A program made the position numbers and the translations under genes. Positions 37,652 through 45,832 of a stretch of 64,000 nucleotides of DNA are shown here, piece by piece (the stretch's first letter is position 1; each line of letters begins with the position of its first letter). The stretch is from JANQPX01 sp041398025 (lineage in GTDB: Bacteria > Pseudomonadota > Alphaproteobacteria > Geminicoccales > Geminicoccaceae): positions 1 to 64,000 of the forward strand of contig JAWKVM010000032.1 in NCBI GenBank assembly GCA_041398025.1, in the 5' to 3' direction. The notes under the pieces are model-generated. The model was not told where the DNA came from, ran no database searches, and saw only the letters and a list, made by a program, of their open reading frames with translations.

Positions 37652-39388
37652 ATGCGTGCGAAAAAAACCTACGACCAACTCAGGAGTGCGCGCTGGATGG
37701 CGCCCGACGACTTCCGCTCCTTCGGCCATCGATCGCGCACCATGCAGATGGGCTTCGGGCCGGAGGACTGGGAAGGCAAGCCGTTCATCGCCATCATCAA
37801 CACCTGGTCCGACGCCCAGCCCTGCCACATGCATTTCAAGGACCGGGTCGAGTGGGTGAAGCGCGGCGTGCTGCAGGCGGGCGGCTTTCCCATGGAGCTC
37901 CCTGCCCTTTCCCTGTCGGAGAGCTACTGCAAGCCGACCACCATGCTCTATCGCAACATGCTGGCGATGGAGACCGAGGAGCTGATCCGCTCCCATCCCG
38001 CCGACGCCGTCGTGCTCATGGGCGGCTGCGACAAGACCACGCCGGGCCTGATCATGGGCGCGCTCTCCATGGGGATTCCTTTCATCTACCTCCCGGCGGG
38101 GCCGATGCTCAGGGGCAACTATGCGGGCGACGTGCTCGGCTCCGGCACTGACAGTTTTAGATATTGGGACGAACGGCGAGCGGGCACCATCACCAGGGAG
38201 CAGTGGCAGGGGGTCGAGGGCGGCATCGCGCGCTCCTACGGCCATTGCATGACCATGGGCACCGCCTCCACCATGACCGCGATCGCCGAGGGCCTGGGCC
38301 TCACGCTCCCGGGCGCCTCCTCGATCCCGGCCCCCGATGCCAACCACCAGCGCATGGCCGCGGCCTGCGGCCGCCGCGCGGTCGAGATGGTCTGGGAAGA
38401 CCTGACGCCCGACCAGATCGTCACGGAGGCAGCAGTCACCAACGCCGTCACCGTGGCCATGGCCACCGGCTGCTCGACCAACGCCATCATCCACCTGATC
38501 GCCATGGCCAGGCGCGCGGGCGTGCCGCTGGAGCTGGACGATCTCGACCGCATCGGCCGCACCACACCGGTGATCGCGAATATCCGCCCGTCCGGCAAAA
38601 CCTACCTGATGGAGGATTTTTTCTATGCGGGCGGCCTCCTCGCCCTGATGCAGCAGCTCGGCGACAAGCTCGACCGCTCGGCGATCACCGTCACGGGCAA
38701 GCCGCTCGGCGACGGCATCGGCGACGCCAGGGTCTTCAATGACGACGTCATCCGCCCCCTCGACAACCCGGTCTATCACGAGGGCTCGCTCGCGGTGCTG
38801 AAGGGCAACCTCGCCCCCGACGGCGCGGTGATCAAGCCCGCCGCCTGCGATCCGGCCTTCCACGTCCACAGCGGCCCCGCCCTGATCGCCGACAGCTATC
38901 CCGAGCTGAAGGCGATCATCGACGACGAAAACCATCCCATGACGCCGGACACGGTGCTGGTCTTGAGAAACGCTGGCCCGCAGGGCGGTCCGGGCATGCC
39001 GGAATGGGGCATGCTGCCCATGCCGAAGGCCCTCCTGAAACAGGGCCACCGGGACATGGTGCGCCTCTCGGATGCGCGCATGTCCGGCACCTCCTACGGC
39101 GCCTGCATCCTGCACGTGGCGCCCGAGGCCTATGTCGGCGGACCGCTCGCCCTCCTCCAGAATGGCGACATCGTCTCCCTCGACATCCCGAACCGCAGGC
39201 TCGACATGAAGGTCGACGAGCAGGAACTCGCGCGCCGACGCGCAGCCTGGACTCCCCCCGAGCCGCGCTACGGACGCGGCTATGGCTGGATGTTCTCGCG
39301 CCATATCGAGCAGGCCAATCTCGGCTGCGATTTCGACTTTCTGAAACGCGACTTCGGCGCCGCCGTCGACGAGCCCGTCATCTACTGA
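37652..39388 (+). CDS. IlvD/Edd family dehydratase (L-arabonate dehydratase-like)
   Basis: A 578-residue iron-sulphur dehydratase. The three cluster Cys are at 58 (SDAQPCH), 126 (GGCDKTT) and 199 (SYGHCMTMG), the spacing of L-arabonate and related sugar-acid dehydratases. The C-terminal swivelling domain includes LSDARMSGTSYG. It dehydrates aldonic acids to 2-keto-3-deoxy acids, but the sugar cannot be told from sequence. The start at 37652 gives the family N-terminus although the frame is open upstream. The RraA-like aldolase gene follows, suggesting a sugar-acid pathway. Confidence 0.9.
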   Translation: MRAKKTYDQLRSARWMAPDDFRSFGHRSRTMQMGFGPEDWEGKPFIAIINTWSDAQPCHMHFKDRVEWVKRGVLQAGGFPMELPALSLSESYCKPTTMLYRNMLAMETEELIRSHPADAVVLMGGCDKTTPGLIMGALSMGIPFIYLPAGPMLRGNYAGDVLGSGTDSFRYWDERRAGTITREQWQGVEGGIARSYGHCMTMGTASTMTAIAEGLGLTLPGASSIPAPDANHQRMAAACGRRAVEMVWEDLTPDQIVTEAAVTNAVTVAMATGCSTNAIIHLIAMARRAGVPLELDDLDRIGRTTPVIANIRPSGKTYLMEDFFYAGGLLALMQQLGDKLDRSAITVTGKPLGDGIGDARVFNDDVIRPLDNPVYHEGSLAVLKGNLAPDGAVIKPAACDPAFHVHSGPALIADSYPELKAIIDDENHPMTPDTVLVLRNAGPQGGPGMPEWGMLPMPKALLKQGHRDMVRLSDARMSGTSYGACILHVAPEAYVGGPLALLQNGDIVSLDIPNRRLDMKVDEQELARRRAAWTPPEPRYGRGYGWMFSRHIEQANLGCDFDFLKRDFGAAVDEPVIY

Positions 39389-39440
39389 GTGATATGATCA
39401 CCTCATGGACTCGGACCGGCAGAGCCAGGCGCGACGGTAT
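39388..39440. repeat. Dispersed hairpin repeat, copy F
   Basis: AGTGATATGATCACC followed by TCATGGACTCGGACCGG directly follows the dehydratase stop. Copies occur at 55223-55250 and 61820-61850, and inverted at 58780-58805. The following CGACGGTATGCGGCAAGG also recurs near the third copy (61875-61892). Confidence 0.6.
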
Positions 39441-39475
39441 GCGGCAAGGTTTTTGAACAAGGGAAGGAAAAAAGA

Positions 39476-40186
39476 ATGAACGAGGATCTTCGCAACAAGC
39501 TTATGGGGGTGAGTTCCGCCACCGTCGCGACGGCGCTCTTCAAGCGCGGCTTTCGTCATCAGATGATCCAGGACGTGCTGCCGCTGTCGGCCAAGGGGCG
39601 GAACATGGTGGGACCGGCCTATACCCTTCGCTACATCCCCGCGCGCGAAGATCTGAACCCGATCACCGTGTTTCAAGACCCGAGCCACCCGCAGCGCGCC
39701 GGGGTCGAGGAATGCCCGCCCGGCCATGTGTTCGTGATCGACAGCAGGAAGGACCCGAGCGCCGCGTCGGCAGGCTCGATCCTGGTCACCAGGCTGATGA
39801 TGCGCGGCTGCGAAGGCATCGTCACCGATGGCGGCTTTCGCGACTCGCCCGAGATCGCTGAGCTTGACATGCGCAGCTACCACAAGCGCCCGTCCGCCCC
39901 CACCAACCTCACCTGCCATCAGGCGATCGAGACCCAGACGCCGATTGGCTGCGGCGACGCGCCGGTGTTCCCGGGGGACATCGTCCTCGGCGACGACGAA
40001 GGCGTGATCGTCATCCCTGCCGATCTCGCCGAGGAGATCGCCGACGAAGCGGTCGAGATGACCGCCTATGAGGACTTCGTCACCGAACAGGTCAAGGCGG
40101 GCGCCACCATCGTCGGCCTCTATCCCCCGACCAAACAAGAGAATCTCGCGACCTTCGCCAAGTGGCGCAAGGAGAATGGGCGCTAG
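39476..40186 (+). CDS. RraA-like / HMG-CHA aldolase family protein
   Basis: A 236-residue RraA-fold protein. The conserved core lies in GCEGIVTDGGFRDSPEI, where the Arg-Asp pair is the catalytic site of the class II aldolase members. An extended C-terminal helix is present. True RNase E regulators lack an aldolase role; next to a sugar-acid dehydratase, an aldolase or a lyase acting on the 2-keto acid is more likely (inference). An AAGGAAAAAAGA site precedes the ATG. Confidence 0.85.
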   Translation: MNEDLRNKLMGVSSATVATALFKRGFRHQMIQDVLPLSAKGRNMVGPAYTLRYIPAREDLNPITVFQDPSHPQRAGVEECPPGHVFVIDSRKDPSAASAGSILVTRLMMRGCEGIVTDGGFRDSPEIAELDMRSYHKRPSAPTNLTCHQAIETQTPIGCGDAPVFPGDIVLGDDEGVIVIPADLAEEIADEAVEMTAYEDFVTEQVKAGATIVGLYPPTKQENLATFAKWRKENGR

Positions 40187-40344
40187 CCGGCGTTCTGCCG
40201 AGAGAAGGCGAGGCTGCTGCCGAGCGTCGACATGCCGAATGAAAGGACACACCTCGCTTTCCGCTTCTACAATCGTTGAAACAGCTTGATCGATTGGAAA
40301 AATAGACCTTGGTTGTCCATGCCGCACTGCATGGGATGCCGCCG

Positions 40345-41232
40345 ATGGACTTGAATCAGATCCGCTACTTCATTCACCTCGCCGATACGCTCAGCTTCAC
40401 CGAGGCGGCGAGGCGGAGCGGGGTATCGCAGCCGAGCCTGACCAAGGCGATCCAGCGGCTCGAGGACGAGCTTGGCGGGCCGCTGATCTATCGGGACGGC
40501 AAGGACAGCCGGCTGACGCCGCTCGGGCGTGAGATCCAGGTCGAGTTCATGCGTATCGACGGCCTGGTGAGCGGCGTCCGCGAACTCGCCGAAAACTCGG
40601 TGCAGGGGCGCTCGCGCACCCTCACCATCGGCGTCGCGACCACCATCAGCCCCGCGGTCTTTGCGCGCGCGTTCGCCCATGCGCTCGAGCAATTGCCCAT
40701 GGTCGCCCTCAACGTCGAGCCGATGCTGCCGATGGAGGGTGTCGCCGAGGTGCTGTCCGGCCGATATGACGCCTGCATCCTGACCGACCCGCCGAAGCCG
40801 AGCTTCAAGATCACCGCCCTCGCCCTGTTTCGCGAACGATTGATGCTCGCCATGGCGGCCGATCATCCGCTCAGCGCGCAGAACACCGTCACACCCGAGC
40901 AGATGGCCGAACAGCCCTATCTGGACCGGCTGCATTGCGAATTCCGCTCGCAGGTAATCGAGCATTTCATGAACCGCAACGTCGTGATGCGCCCGCGGCT
41001 GCTGTCGGAGCGCGAGGACTGGATTCAGCAGATGGTCGCCGCCGGGCTCGGCGTGTGCAGCCTGCCCGAGCATTCGGTGATCGTCCCGGGTCTGGCGCTG
41101 CGCCCGGTGGCTGGCATGAACCTCGCGCGCGAGGTGACGCTGGTCGCGGTCTCCGGCTCCGGCGTGCCGATGGAGCTGCGCCAGCTTCTCAAGATCTTCG
41201 GCAGCTTCGACTGGGGTTCAATCGCCGCGTAG
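40345..41232 (+). CDS. LysR-family transcriptional regulator
   Basis: 295 residues with the winged HTH in DLNQIRYFIHLADTLSFTEA and SGVSQPSLTKAIQRLE (residues 2-60), and a periplasmic-binding-protein-like effector domain after about 90. The ATG was chosen to begin MDLNQIRYF as usual. It may control the dehydratase/aldolase pair upstream. Its 3' end overlaps the convergent cytochrome b561 gene by 15 bases. Confidence 0.93.
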   Translation: MDLNQIRYFIHLADTLSFTEAARRSGVSQPSLTKAIQRLEDELGGPLIYRDGKDSRLTPLGREIQVEFMRIDGLVSGVRELAENSVQGRSRTLTIGVATTISPAVFARAFAHALEQLPMVALNVEPMLPMEGVAEVLSGRYDACILTDPPKPSFKITALALFRERLMLAMAADHPLSAQNTVTPEQMAEQPYLDRLHCEFRSQVIEHFMNRNVVMRPRLLSEREDWIQQMVAAGLGVCSLPEHSVIVPGLALRPVAGMNLAREVTLVAVSGSGVPMELRQLLKIFGSFDWGSIAA

Positions 41233-41766
41233 GGCAAGCATGCGCCGGACGGTATCGTCCTTCATGACCAGGAGATGGAACAGCGCGCCCAGCATGTGGG
41301 CGAGGAGCATCACCAGTGCCACGTCGACCAGCAGCCTGTGCCAGTGGAGCAGCTTGTAGGTCGCCGGCAGGGCGGGATGAGAGACCAGATTGGCGATCGG
41401 CCGGAGCGTGTAGAGCTCGGCGCTTCGTCCGCCGAGCGCCCGGCCGATCCAGGGAAGGGTCGGCAGGATCAGGCAGATGGTCGCGAGCAGCATGTGATAG
41501 GCCGCGATCAGCGCCTCCCGCCCCGGCAGGGCGAGCAGGCGGCGCAGATGCCGGAGCCGGTAGCCGAGCCAGAGGAGCAGAAGGACCCCGCATCCCAGCC
41601 CCGCCAGGCGATGCACGGCGAAGAGCGTATCACGCTGGGCGATGCGCATCTTCAGGCCGAAATCGAACGCGAGCCAGCCGGTGGCGAGCGCGATGGCGAA
41701 CAGGGCGATCGCCGCGAGATGGCCGGCGCGAACCGCCGGGCTCTTCCGTCCGTCCGCTGCCGTCAC
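41218..41766 (-). CDS. Cytochrome b561-type membrane protein
   Basis: A 182-residue four-helix membrane protein with His placed for two b-type haems: VRAGHLAAIALF, FAVHRLAGLGCG, IAAYHMLLATICL and LHWHRLLVDVAL. It would pass electrons between quinol and periplasmic carriers. It overlaps the P460/cytochrome c gene by 4 bases, so it is probably the membrane partner of those cytochromes. Confidence 0.88.
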   Translation of the reverse strand: MTAADGRKSPAVRAGHLAAIALFAIALATGWLAFDFGLKMRIAQRDTLFAVHRLAGLGCGVLLLLWLGYRLRHLRRLLALPGREALIAAYHMLLATICLILPTLPWIGRALGGRSAELYTLRPIANLVSHPALPATYKLLHWHRLLVDVALVMLLAHMLGALFHLLVMKDDTVRRMLALRGD

Positions 41767-42776
41767 TTGTCGCGCAGATACTCGATCACCGCCTGCCGGT
41801 CGTCCTCCTTGGAGACGCCGCCCGGGAACACCTTGGCCATGCGGTTGCCGGGGATGAAACCCTTCACGTCGGCGAGATACGCATCCAGGGTCTCGTCGTT
41901 CCAGACGACGCCCGAACTGGCCATGGCGTCCGAGAACGCGAAGCCCTCGACGCTGCCGGCGTCCCGTCCGAACACGCCGGCGAGCGACGGGCCGCTGCCA
42001 TGCTTGCCGGCCTCGAGCTTGTGGCAGGTGAGGCAGCGCTTGTAGACCTTCTCGCCGCGCTCCACGAGGGCCGCCCGCTCCTCGTCCGAGAGAGCGGAAG
42101 CCTCCGCCATTTCGGCCGCGGCCTCGGCTTGCCCGGCGCCGTCCGCTTCAGCCCCGTCCGCCTCGGGATCGACCGCGGCGAAGATCTCCTCCGGCGCGTG
42201 CCCGGCGACGTCCTCGCCGAGGATCGGATAGGCGTAGACATAGGTGTAGTCAGTCTGCTCCGCCGGGATGTGGCACCCCAGGCAGTCGGCCTCGTAGTCG
42301 GTCGCGCGCTGCGTGGTCTCGTCCTCGCCCTCGTAGAGCGCCCAGCCCCAGCCCTCGCCCCAGAGCGGGTTGTCCGGAAAACGGTTCTGCGTGTCCTTCA
42401 CCATGATGAAGCGCACGATGATGTCCTCGGCCCAGAAGGCGCGCCCCGTGGTGTGCTCCGCGCCCTTCGCATGGCGCACCTCCTTGACCATCATGGCGCC
42501 GTCCGGAAATTCCTGATGCTCCTGGAAATAGGCGACGATCTCGTGCGGGATGTAGATGTTGTGCAGATCAGCGGCGAGATTGTCCTCGACCACGGCCCAG
42601 CTGCCGACATGCATCCATTCGGCGAAATCCGGCGGCAGCGCGATATTGCCGTCGGCGTCGACATGACGGTCGAACGCCGACCAGCCGGCAGCGCCGTCCG
42701 TCTGCGCGTCCGCCGGCACCGCGATCGCGGCGGAAGCCAGCGTCACCGAAGCGGCAAGCGCGAAGTTTCTCAGCAT
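41763..42776 (-). CDS. Cytochrome P460 fused to cytochrome c
   Basis: 337 residues exported by an N-terminal signal (LRNFALAASVTLASAAIAVP, AQT cleavage). The first part is a cytochrome P460 domain ending in a haem c site CLGCH (about 130-200). An acidic Ala/Glu linker follows, then a class I cytochrome c domain with CLTCHK and a distal Met (GNRMAKVF). Cytochrome P460 enzymes oxidise hydroxylamine or handle nitric oxide in the periplasm. The start has an AAAGGGG site. The fused electron acceptor and the adjacent b561 suggest a short respiratory chain. Confidence 0.88.
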   Translation of the reverse strand: MLRNFALAASVTLASAAIAVPADAQTDGAAGWSAFDRHVDADGNIALPPDFAEWMHVGSWAVVEDNLAADLHNIYIPHEIVAYFQEHQEFPDGAMMVKEVRHAKGAEHTTGRAFWAEDIIVRFIMVKDTQNRFPDNPLWGEGWGWALYEGEDETTQRATDYEADCLGCHIPAEQTDYTYVYAYPILGEDVAGHAPEEIFAAVDPEADGAEADGAGQAEAAAEMAEASALSDEERAALVERGEKVYKRCLTCHKLEAGKHGSGPSLAGVFGRDAGSVEGFAFSDAMASSGVVWNDETLDAYLADVKGFIPGNRMAKVFPGGVSKEDDRQAVIEYLRDK

Positions 42777-42793
42777 GATCATCACCCCTTTCC

Positions 42794-42868
42794 CGGCCCC
42801 TGAGGGGCCTGCCTTCATCGTCGACGAGAAAAAGGGGCCGGACGATGGCACCCGGCCCCGCGGGCCGG
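42794..42868 (-). other. GC hairpins between the two P460 genes
   Basis: GGCCCC-TGA-GGGGCC lies just upstream of the ribosome site of the fused P460 gene, and CCGGCCC-CGC-GGGCCGG follows the stop of the first P460 gene. They could attenuate or stabilise the shared transcript. No T-run is present. Confidence 0.45.
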
Positions 42869-42900
42869 CCCCACGGATCAGTCAGGCGACCCGGCCATCA

Positions 42901-43548
42901 TCAATCCTCGGGGAGGGGAGTGAGGATCGGCTTGTACATGTTCACGTAGACCATGTCCTCATGGGCATTGTCGATGTGGCACTGGGCGCATTCCTCGATC
43001 GGCGCTGCCGCCGCGGTCTTGGCATAGGGCGGCGCGTGGTGGCCGAAGTTGAAGAAGCCCCAATTGTTCGATTCGGCGAAGCGCTCGCTGTCCTTGACCG
43101 TCACGTCCATGCCGTTCACCGCCCCGGGAAAGAAGCCGCGGCCGGACGGCTCGTAGCGCGAGCCGTCGTCCTCGTCGCCTTCGGGGTCGTCGACCAGCTG
43201 CAGTTCCTTCAGCATCATCGTGCCTTCCGGCCAGGTGCCGGTGGCGCGATAGTGGTGAAACGCGTCCGGCTGCACGTAGACATTGTGGAATTCGGGGAAG
43301 CCGGCCTCGCCGCCGTTCAGCGAGTTCGGGGTGAAGGGTGCGCCGAGATAGACCCAGGTGTGGCGAAAGCCCTTGGGACGGATCAGTTCGTCCTTCTCGT
43401 TCCATTCCGGCGCGATCGAGACGCCGTATTTGTTGGCGGACTGGGCATGGGCATCGGTGGCGGACCAGACAAGTCCCGCCGCGCTGGCGCAAACCGCCAT
43501 CGCACCTAGCCGGAGGACTGAAGATCGAAAGGCAGGCAAATACTTCAT
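42901..43548 (-). CDS. Cytochrome P460 family protein
   Basis: 215 residues, exported (signal ALG-type ending AHA-QS). A single-domain P460 protein with haem c motif CAQCH near 189-193 and the P460-type MMLKELQ segment, which holds a candidate for the Lys-haem crosslink. The matching segment in the downstream fusion is MMVKEVR. The first gene of a three-gene minus-strand cluster (P460, P460-cytochrome c, b561), divergent from the methionine sulfoxide reductase genes. Confidence 0.88.
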   Translation of the reverse strand: MKYLPAFRSSVLRLGAMAVCASAAGLVWSATDAHAQSANKYGVSIAPEWNEKDELIRPKGFRHTWVYLGAPFTPNSLNGGEAGFPEFHNVYVQPDAFHHYRATGTWPEGTMMLKELQLVDDPEGDEDDGSRYEPSGRGFFPGAVNGMDVTVKDSERFAESNNWGFFNFGHHAPPYAKTAAAAPIEECAQCHIDNAHEDMVYVNMYKPILTPLPED

Positions 43549-43792
43549 CTTGGTTCCTTTCGCAGCTTTGCGCCGTTCAGATTAGAAGCGTTCGAACATT
43601 AGACGGTCGGCGCATCGCGGCGCCAATTCCGGTTCGCCATAGTTTCGATAGCTGCCGGGCATGGCAGGGAAAACGGCGCGCACGTCGCGGCCGAGGCATG
43701 GAATCTATGCCGAGCCGGCATTGGCAATTGCTGCGTGCCGCGCCCAAATTGAGGTCAGTCGAAAGAACGAAGCACGGTTTCAGGAGACCGAC

Positions 43793-44242
43793 ATGGCCTA
43801 CAAAAAAACCAAGCAGGCGATCGAGCGGCTGACGCCGGAGCAGTACCGGGTGACCCAGGAGAGCGGCACCGAGCGGCCCTATACCGGCGCATATTACAAG
43901 AACAAGGAGGCCGGCCTCTATGTCGACGTCGTGTCCGGCGAGCCCTTGTTCGTCTCGCTCGACAAGTTCGACAGCTTCTGCGGCTGGCCGAGCTTCACCA
44001 AGCCGGTGGAGAAGGCGCATGTGACCGAGCATGTCGATCAGTCCCACGGCATGCGCCGCACCGAAGTGCGCTCGAAGCATGGGGACAGCCATCTCGGCCA
44101 TGTGTTCGACGACGGGCCGAAGGACCGGGGCGGGCTTCGCTACTGCATCAACTCGGCATCCCTGCGCTTCGTGCCGCTCAAGGAGATGGAGGCCGAGGGC
44201 TACGGCGCGTACCTGCCGCTGTTCGACCAGATCGAAGGCTAG
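43793..44242 (+). CDS. msrB: Peptide methionine-R-sulfoxide reductase, zinc-free
   Basis: 149 residues. The catalytic Cys is in RYCINSASLRF and a candidate resolving Cys in FCGWPSF. The two CxxC pairs that hold zinc in most MsrB are absent: the N-terminal position reads YYKNKEAGLYVDVV. It reduces Met-R-sulfoxide in proteins. The ATG at 43793 is preferred within a longer open frame because it gives the family start and has an AGGAG site. msrA follows 42 bases later. Confidence 0.93.
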   Translation: MAYKKTKQAIERLTPEQYRVTQESGTERPYTGAYYKNKEAGLYVDVVSGEPLFVSLDKFDSFCGWPSFTKPVEKAHVTEHVDQSHGMRRTEVRSKHGDSHLGHVFDDGPKDRGGLRYCINSASLRFVPLKEMEAEGYGAYLPLFDQIEG

Positions 44243-44284
44243 GCCGGCCGTCGCAGCCATCATTCAGGACAGGAGAGATCGATC

Positions 44285-44806
44285 ATGACGGACCACCAGA
44301 CGGAACGCGCGGTGCTTGCCGGCGGCTGCTTTTGGGGCATGCAGGATCTGATCCGGAAGCTGCCCGGCGTCAGAAAGACCCGGGTCGGCTATACCGGCGG
44401 CGACGTGCCCAACGCCACCTACCGCAATCACGGCACCCATGCGGAAGGCATCGAGATCATCTTCGATCCTGATGCGATCAGCTATCGGAAGATCCTGGAG
44501 TTCTTCTTCCAGATCCACGATCCGACAACCCTGAACCGCCAGGGCAATGATCGCGGCATGTCCTATCGCTCGGCGATCTACTACGTGAACGACGCGCAGC
44601 TGGAGACGGCGCTCGGCACCATCGAGGACGTCAACGCGTCCGGGCTCTGGCCCGGCCGGGTGGTGACCGAGGTCGAGCCGGTCGGGGATTTCTGGGAGGC
44701 GGAGCCGGAGCACCAGGACTATCTGGAGCACTACCCGAACGGCTACACCTGCCACTTCCCGCGCCCGGACTGGGTGCTGCCGACGCGGGATGGCGCTGCG
44801 GCTTGA
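44285..44806 (+). CDS. msrA: Peptide methionine-S-sulfoxide reductase
   Basis: 173 residues with the GCFWG active site (Cys15), the GYTGGDVPNATYRNHGTHAE substrate loop and DPTTLNRQGNDRG. Length and motifs match the short MsrA class. It repairs the S epimer, complementing msrB directly upstream. A redoxin gene follows, which may supply reducing power. Confidence 0.96.
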   Translation: MTDHQTERAVLAGGCFWGMQDLIRKLPGVRKTRVGYTGGDVPNATYRNHGTHAEGIEIIFDPDAISYRKILEFFFQIHDPTTLNRQGNDRGMSYRSAIYYVNDAQLETALGTIEDVNASGLWPGRVVTEVEPVGDFWEAEPEHQDYLEHYPNGYTCHFPRPDWVLPTRDGAAA

Positions 44807-44933
44807 ACCGCGGCCGCGGTCGGCGTCCGCCTCCGGGCACCGCCCGCTCCTGACGACCAGCCGAACGGCGGGGCGATCGCCTTCCCGCCGTTCGCTCCCC
44901 CATGCTGCGACGACCTTGCGCGTGATGCCGCGC

Positions 44934-45001
44934 GCCCGCCCGGGCGCCATGCCCGGGCATCGCCTTCCCCGCCCGGGCGTCATGCCCGGGCATCGCCTCC
45001 A
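44934..45001. repeat. Tandem 31-33-bp GC-rich palindromic repeat
   Basis: Two consecutive copies of a unit reading CGCCCGGGCG, then C/T, CATGCCCGGGCATCGCC. Each contains the palindromes CGCCCGGGCG and ATGCCCGGGCAT. It lies between msrA and the redoxin gene and could form paired hairpins in the mRNA. Confidence 0.7.
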
Positions 45002-45017
45002 TCGAGGAGAGAGCGAC

Positions 45018-45557
45018 ATGTCTTTCGGACGGCTGCACGACACCGCGAAAGAACTCCGCGTCCCGGTCTGGATCGATGCGCTGGGTATGTCTCTGGAGCG
45101 CCCGCTGGCCCTTTCGGACCTCGGCGGCGGCATGAAGATCATCTACTGCTTTCAGGACTGGTGTCCCGGCTGCCATCAGCGCGGCTTTCCGACGCTGAAG
45201 CTCCTGCATGACGAGCTGAAGGACAAAGGCGTAGGCTTCGCCGCGATTCAGACGGTGTTCGAAGGGGCTGACGTCAACACCGCGGACAAGCTTCGGATCA
45301 ACCAGGAGCGCTACGGGCTCGCCCTCCCCTTCGGCCACGATCCGGCACCGAAGCCCGGACAGGCGCCGGGGGACGGCAACTATCCGACCTTCATGGAGGA
45401 CTACCGCAGCGCCGGCACGCCCTGGTTTACCGTGATCGATCCGCAGAATACGGTGGTCTTCGCGGACTTCCGCCTGGATGCGCGCCGTTTTCTCGAAGCG
45501 CTGGAGGGCGAGGACCTCGAGATGACCAACGCGCGGGAGGGCAAGACAGGGACATGA
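45018..45557 (+). CDS. Thioredoxin-fold redoxin (TlpA/AhpC-like)
   Basis: 179 residues. The redox motif is WCPGCHQRG near residue 45, in the position of the thioredoxin CxxC. The C-terminal cis-Pro loop is AGTPWFTVID. No signal peptide is seen, so it is probably cytoplasmic. GAGGAG lies 8 bases before the ATG. It follows msrB and msrA and may reduce them or detoxify peroxides. Its TGA overlaps the next small ORF (ATGA). Confidence 0.88.
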   Translation: MSFGRLHDTAKELRVPVWIDALGMSLERPLALSDLGGGMKIIYCFQDWCPGCHQRGFPTLKLLHDELKDKGVGFAAIQTVFEGADVNTADKLRINQERYGLALPFGHDPAPKPGQAPGDGNYPTFMEDYRSAGTPWFTVIDPQNTVVFADFRLDARRFLEALEGEDLEMTNAREGKTGT

Positions 45558-45718
45558 CCATGGACGACGGCACCCAGTTCGAGGACACGCGCTTCGCCCT
45601 CGACCTGATCGCGTTCCATGGCATCGCCGGGCAGATGACGAACGCCGTCGGCGACACCGCCGAACTGTCGGTGGACGGCAAGCTCGCGCAGCGCGCCCTG
45701 CCGGTGCTGCGCAGCTGA
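45554..45718 (+). CDS. Short hypothetical ORF after the redoxin gene
   Basis: 54 residues starting MTMDDGTQFEDTRFALDLIA, with a 4-base overlap (ATGA) with the redoxin stop, suggesting translational coupling. It has no export signal and no recognised domain, and could be the remnant of a longer gene. Base composition is like its neighbours. Confidence 0.4.
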   Translation: MTMDDGTQFEDTRFALDLIAFHGIAGQMTNAVGDTAELSVDGKLAQRALPVLRS

Positions 45719-45832
45719 CCTGATGGAGGCGGGCGAGAGCGGCATTGACTTGGCGCGCGTATCAAGGTCGATGGTACATGGCTTGGTGCGGCACGGGCCG
45801 ACGAGCGGAGGCTTGACGAGGAAGGCAACGTG

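Noticed and set aside
37553..39304. 583-residue open frame on the minus strand
   Set aside because: Antisense to the IlvD-type dehydratase, whose three cluster Cys and conserved blocks fix the true strand.
44934..45001. Possible CRISPR-like array
   Set aside because: Only two adjacent units without spacers and no cas genes; it is a simple tandem duplication.
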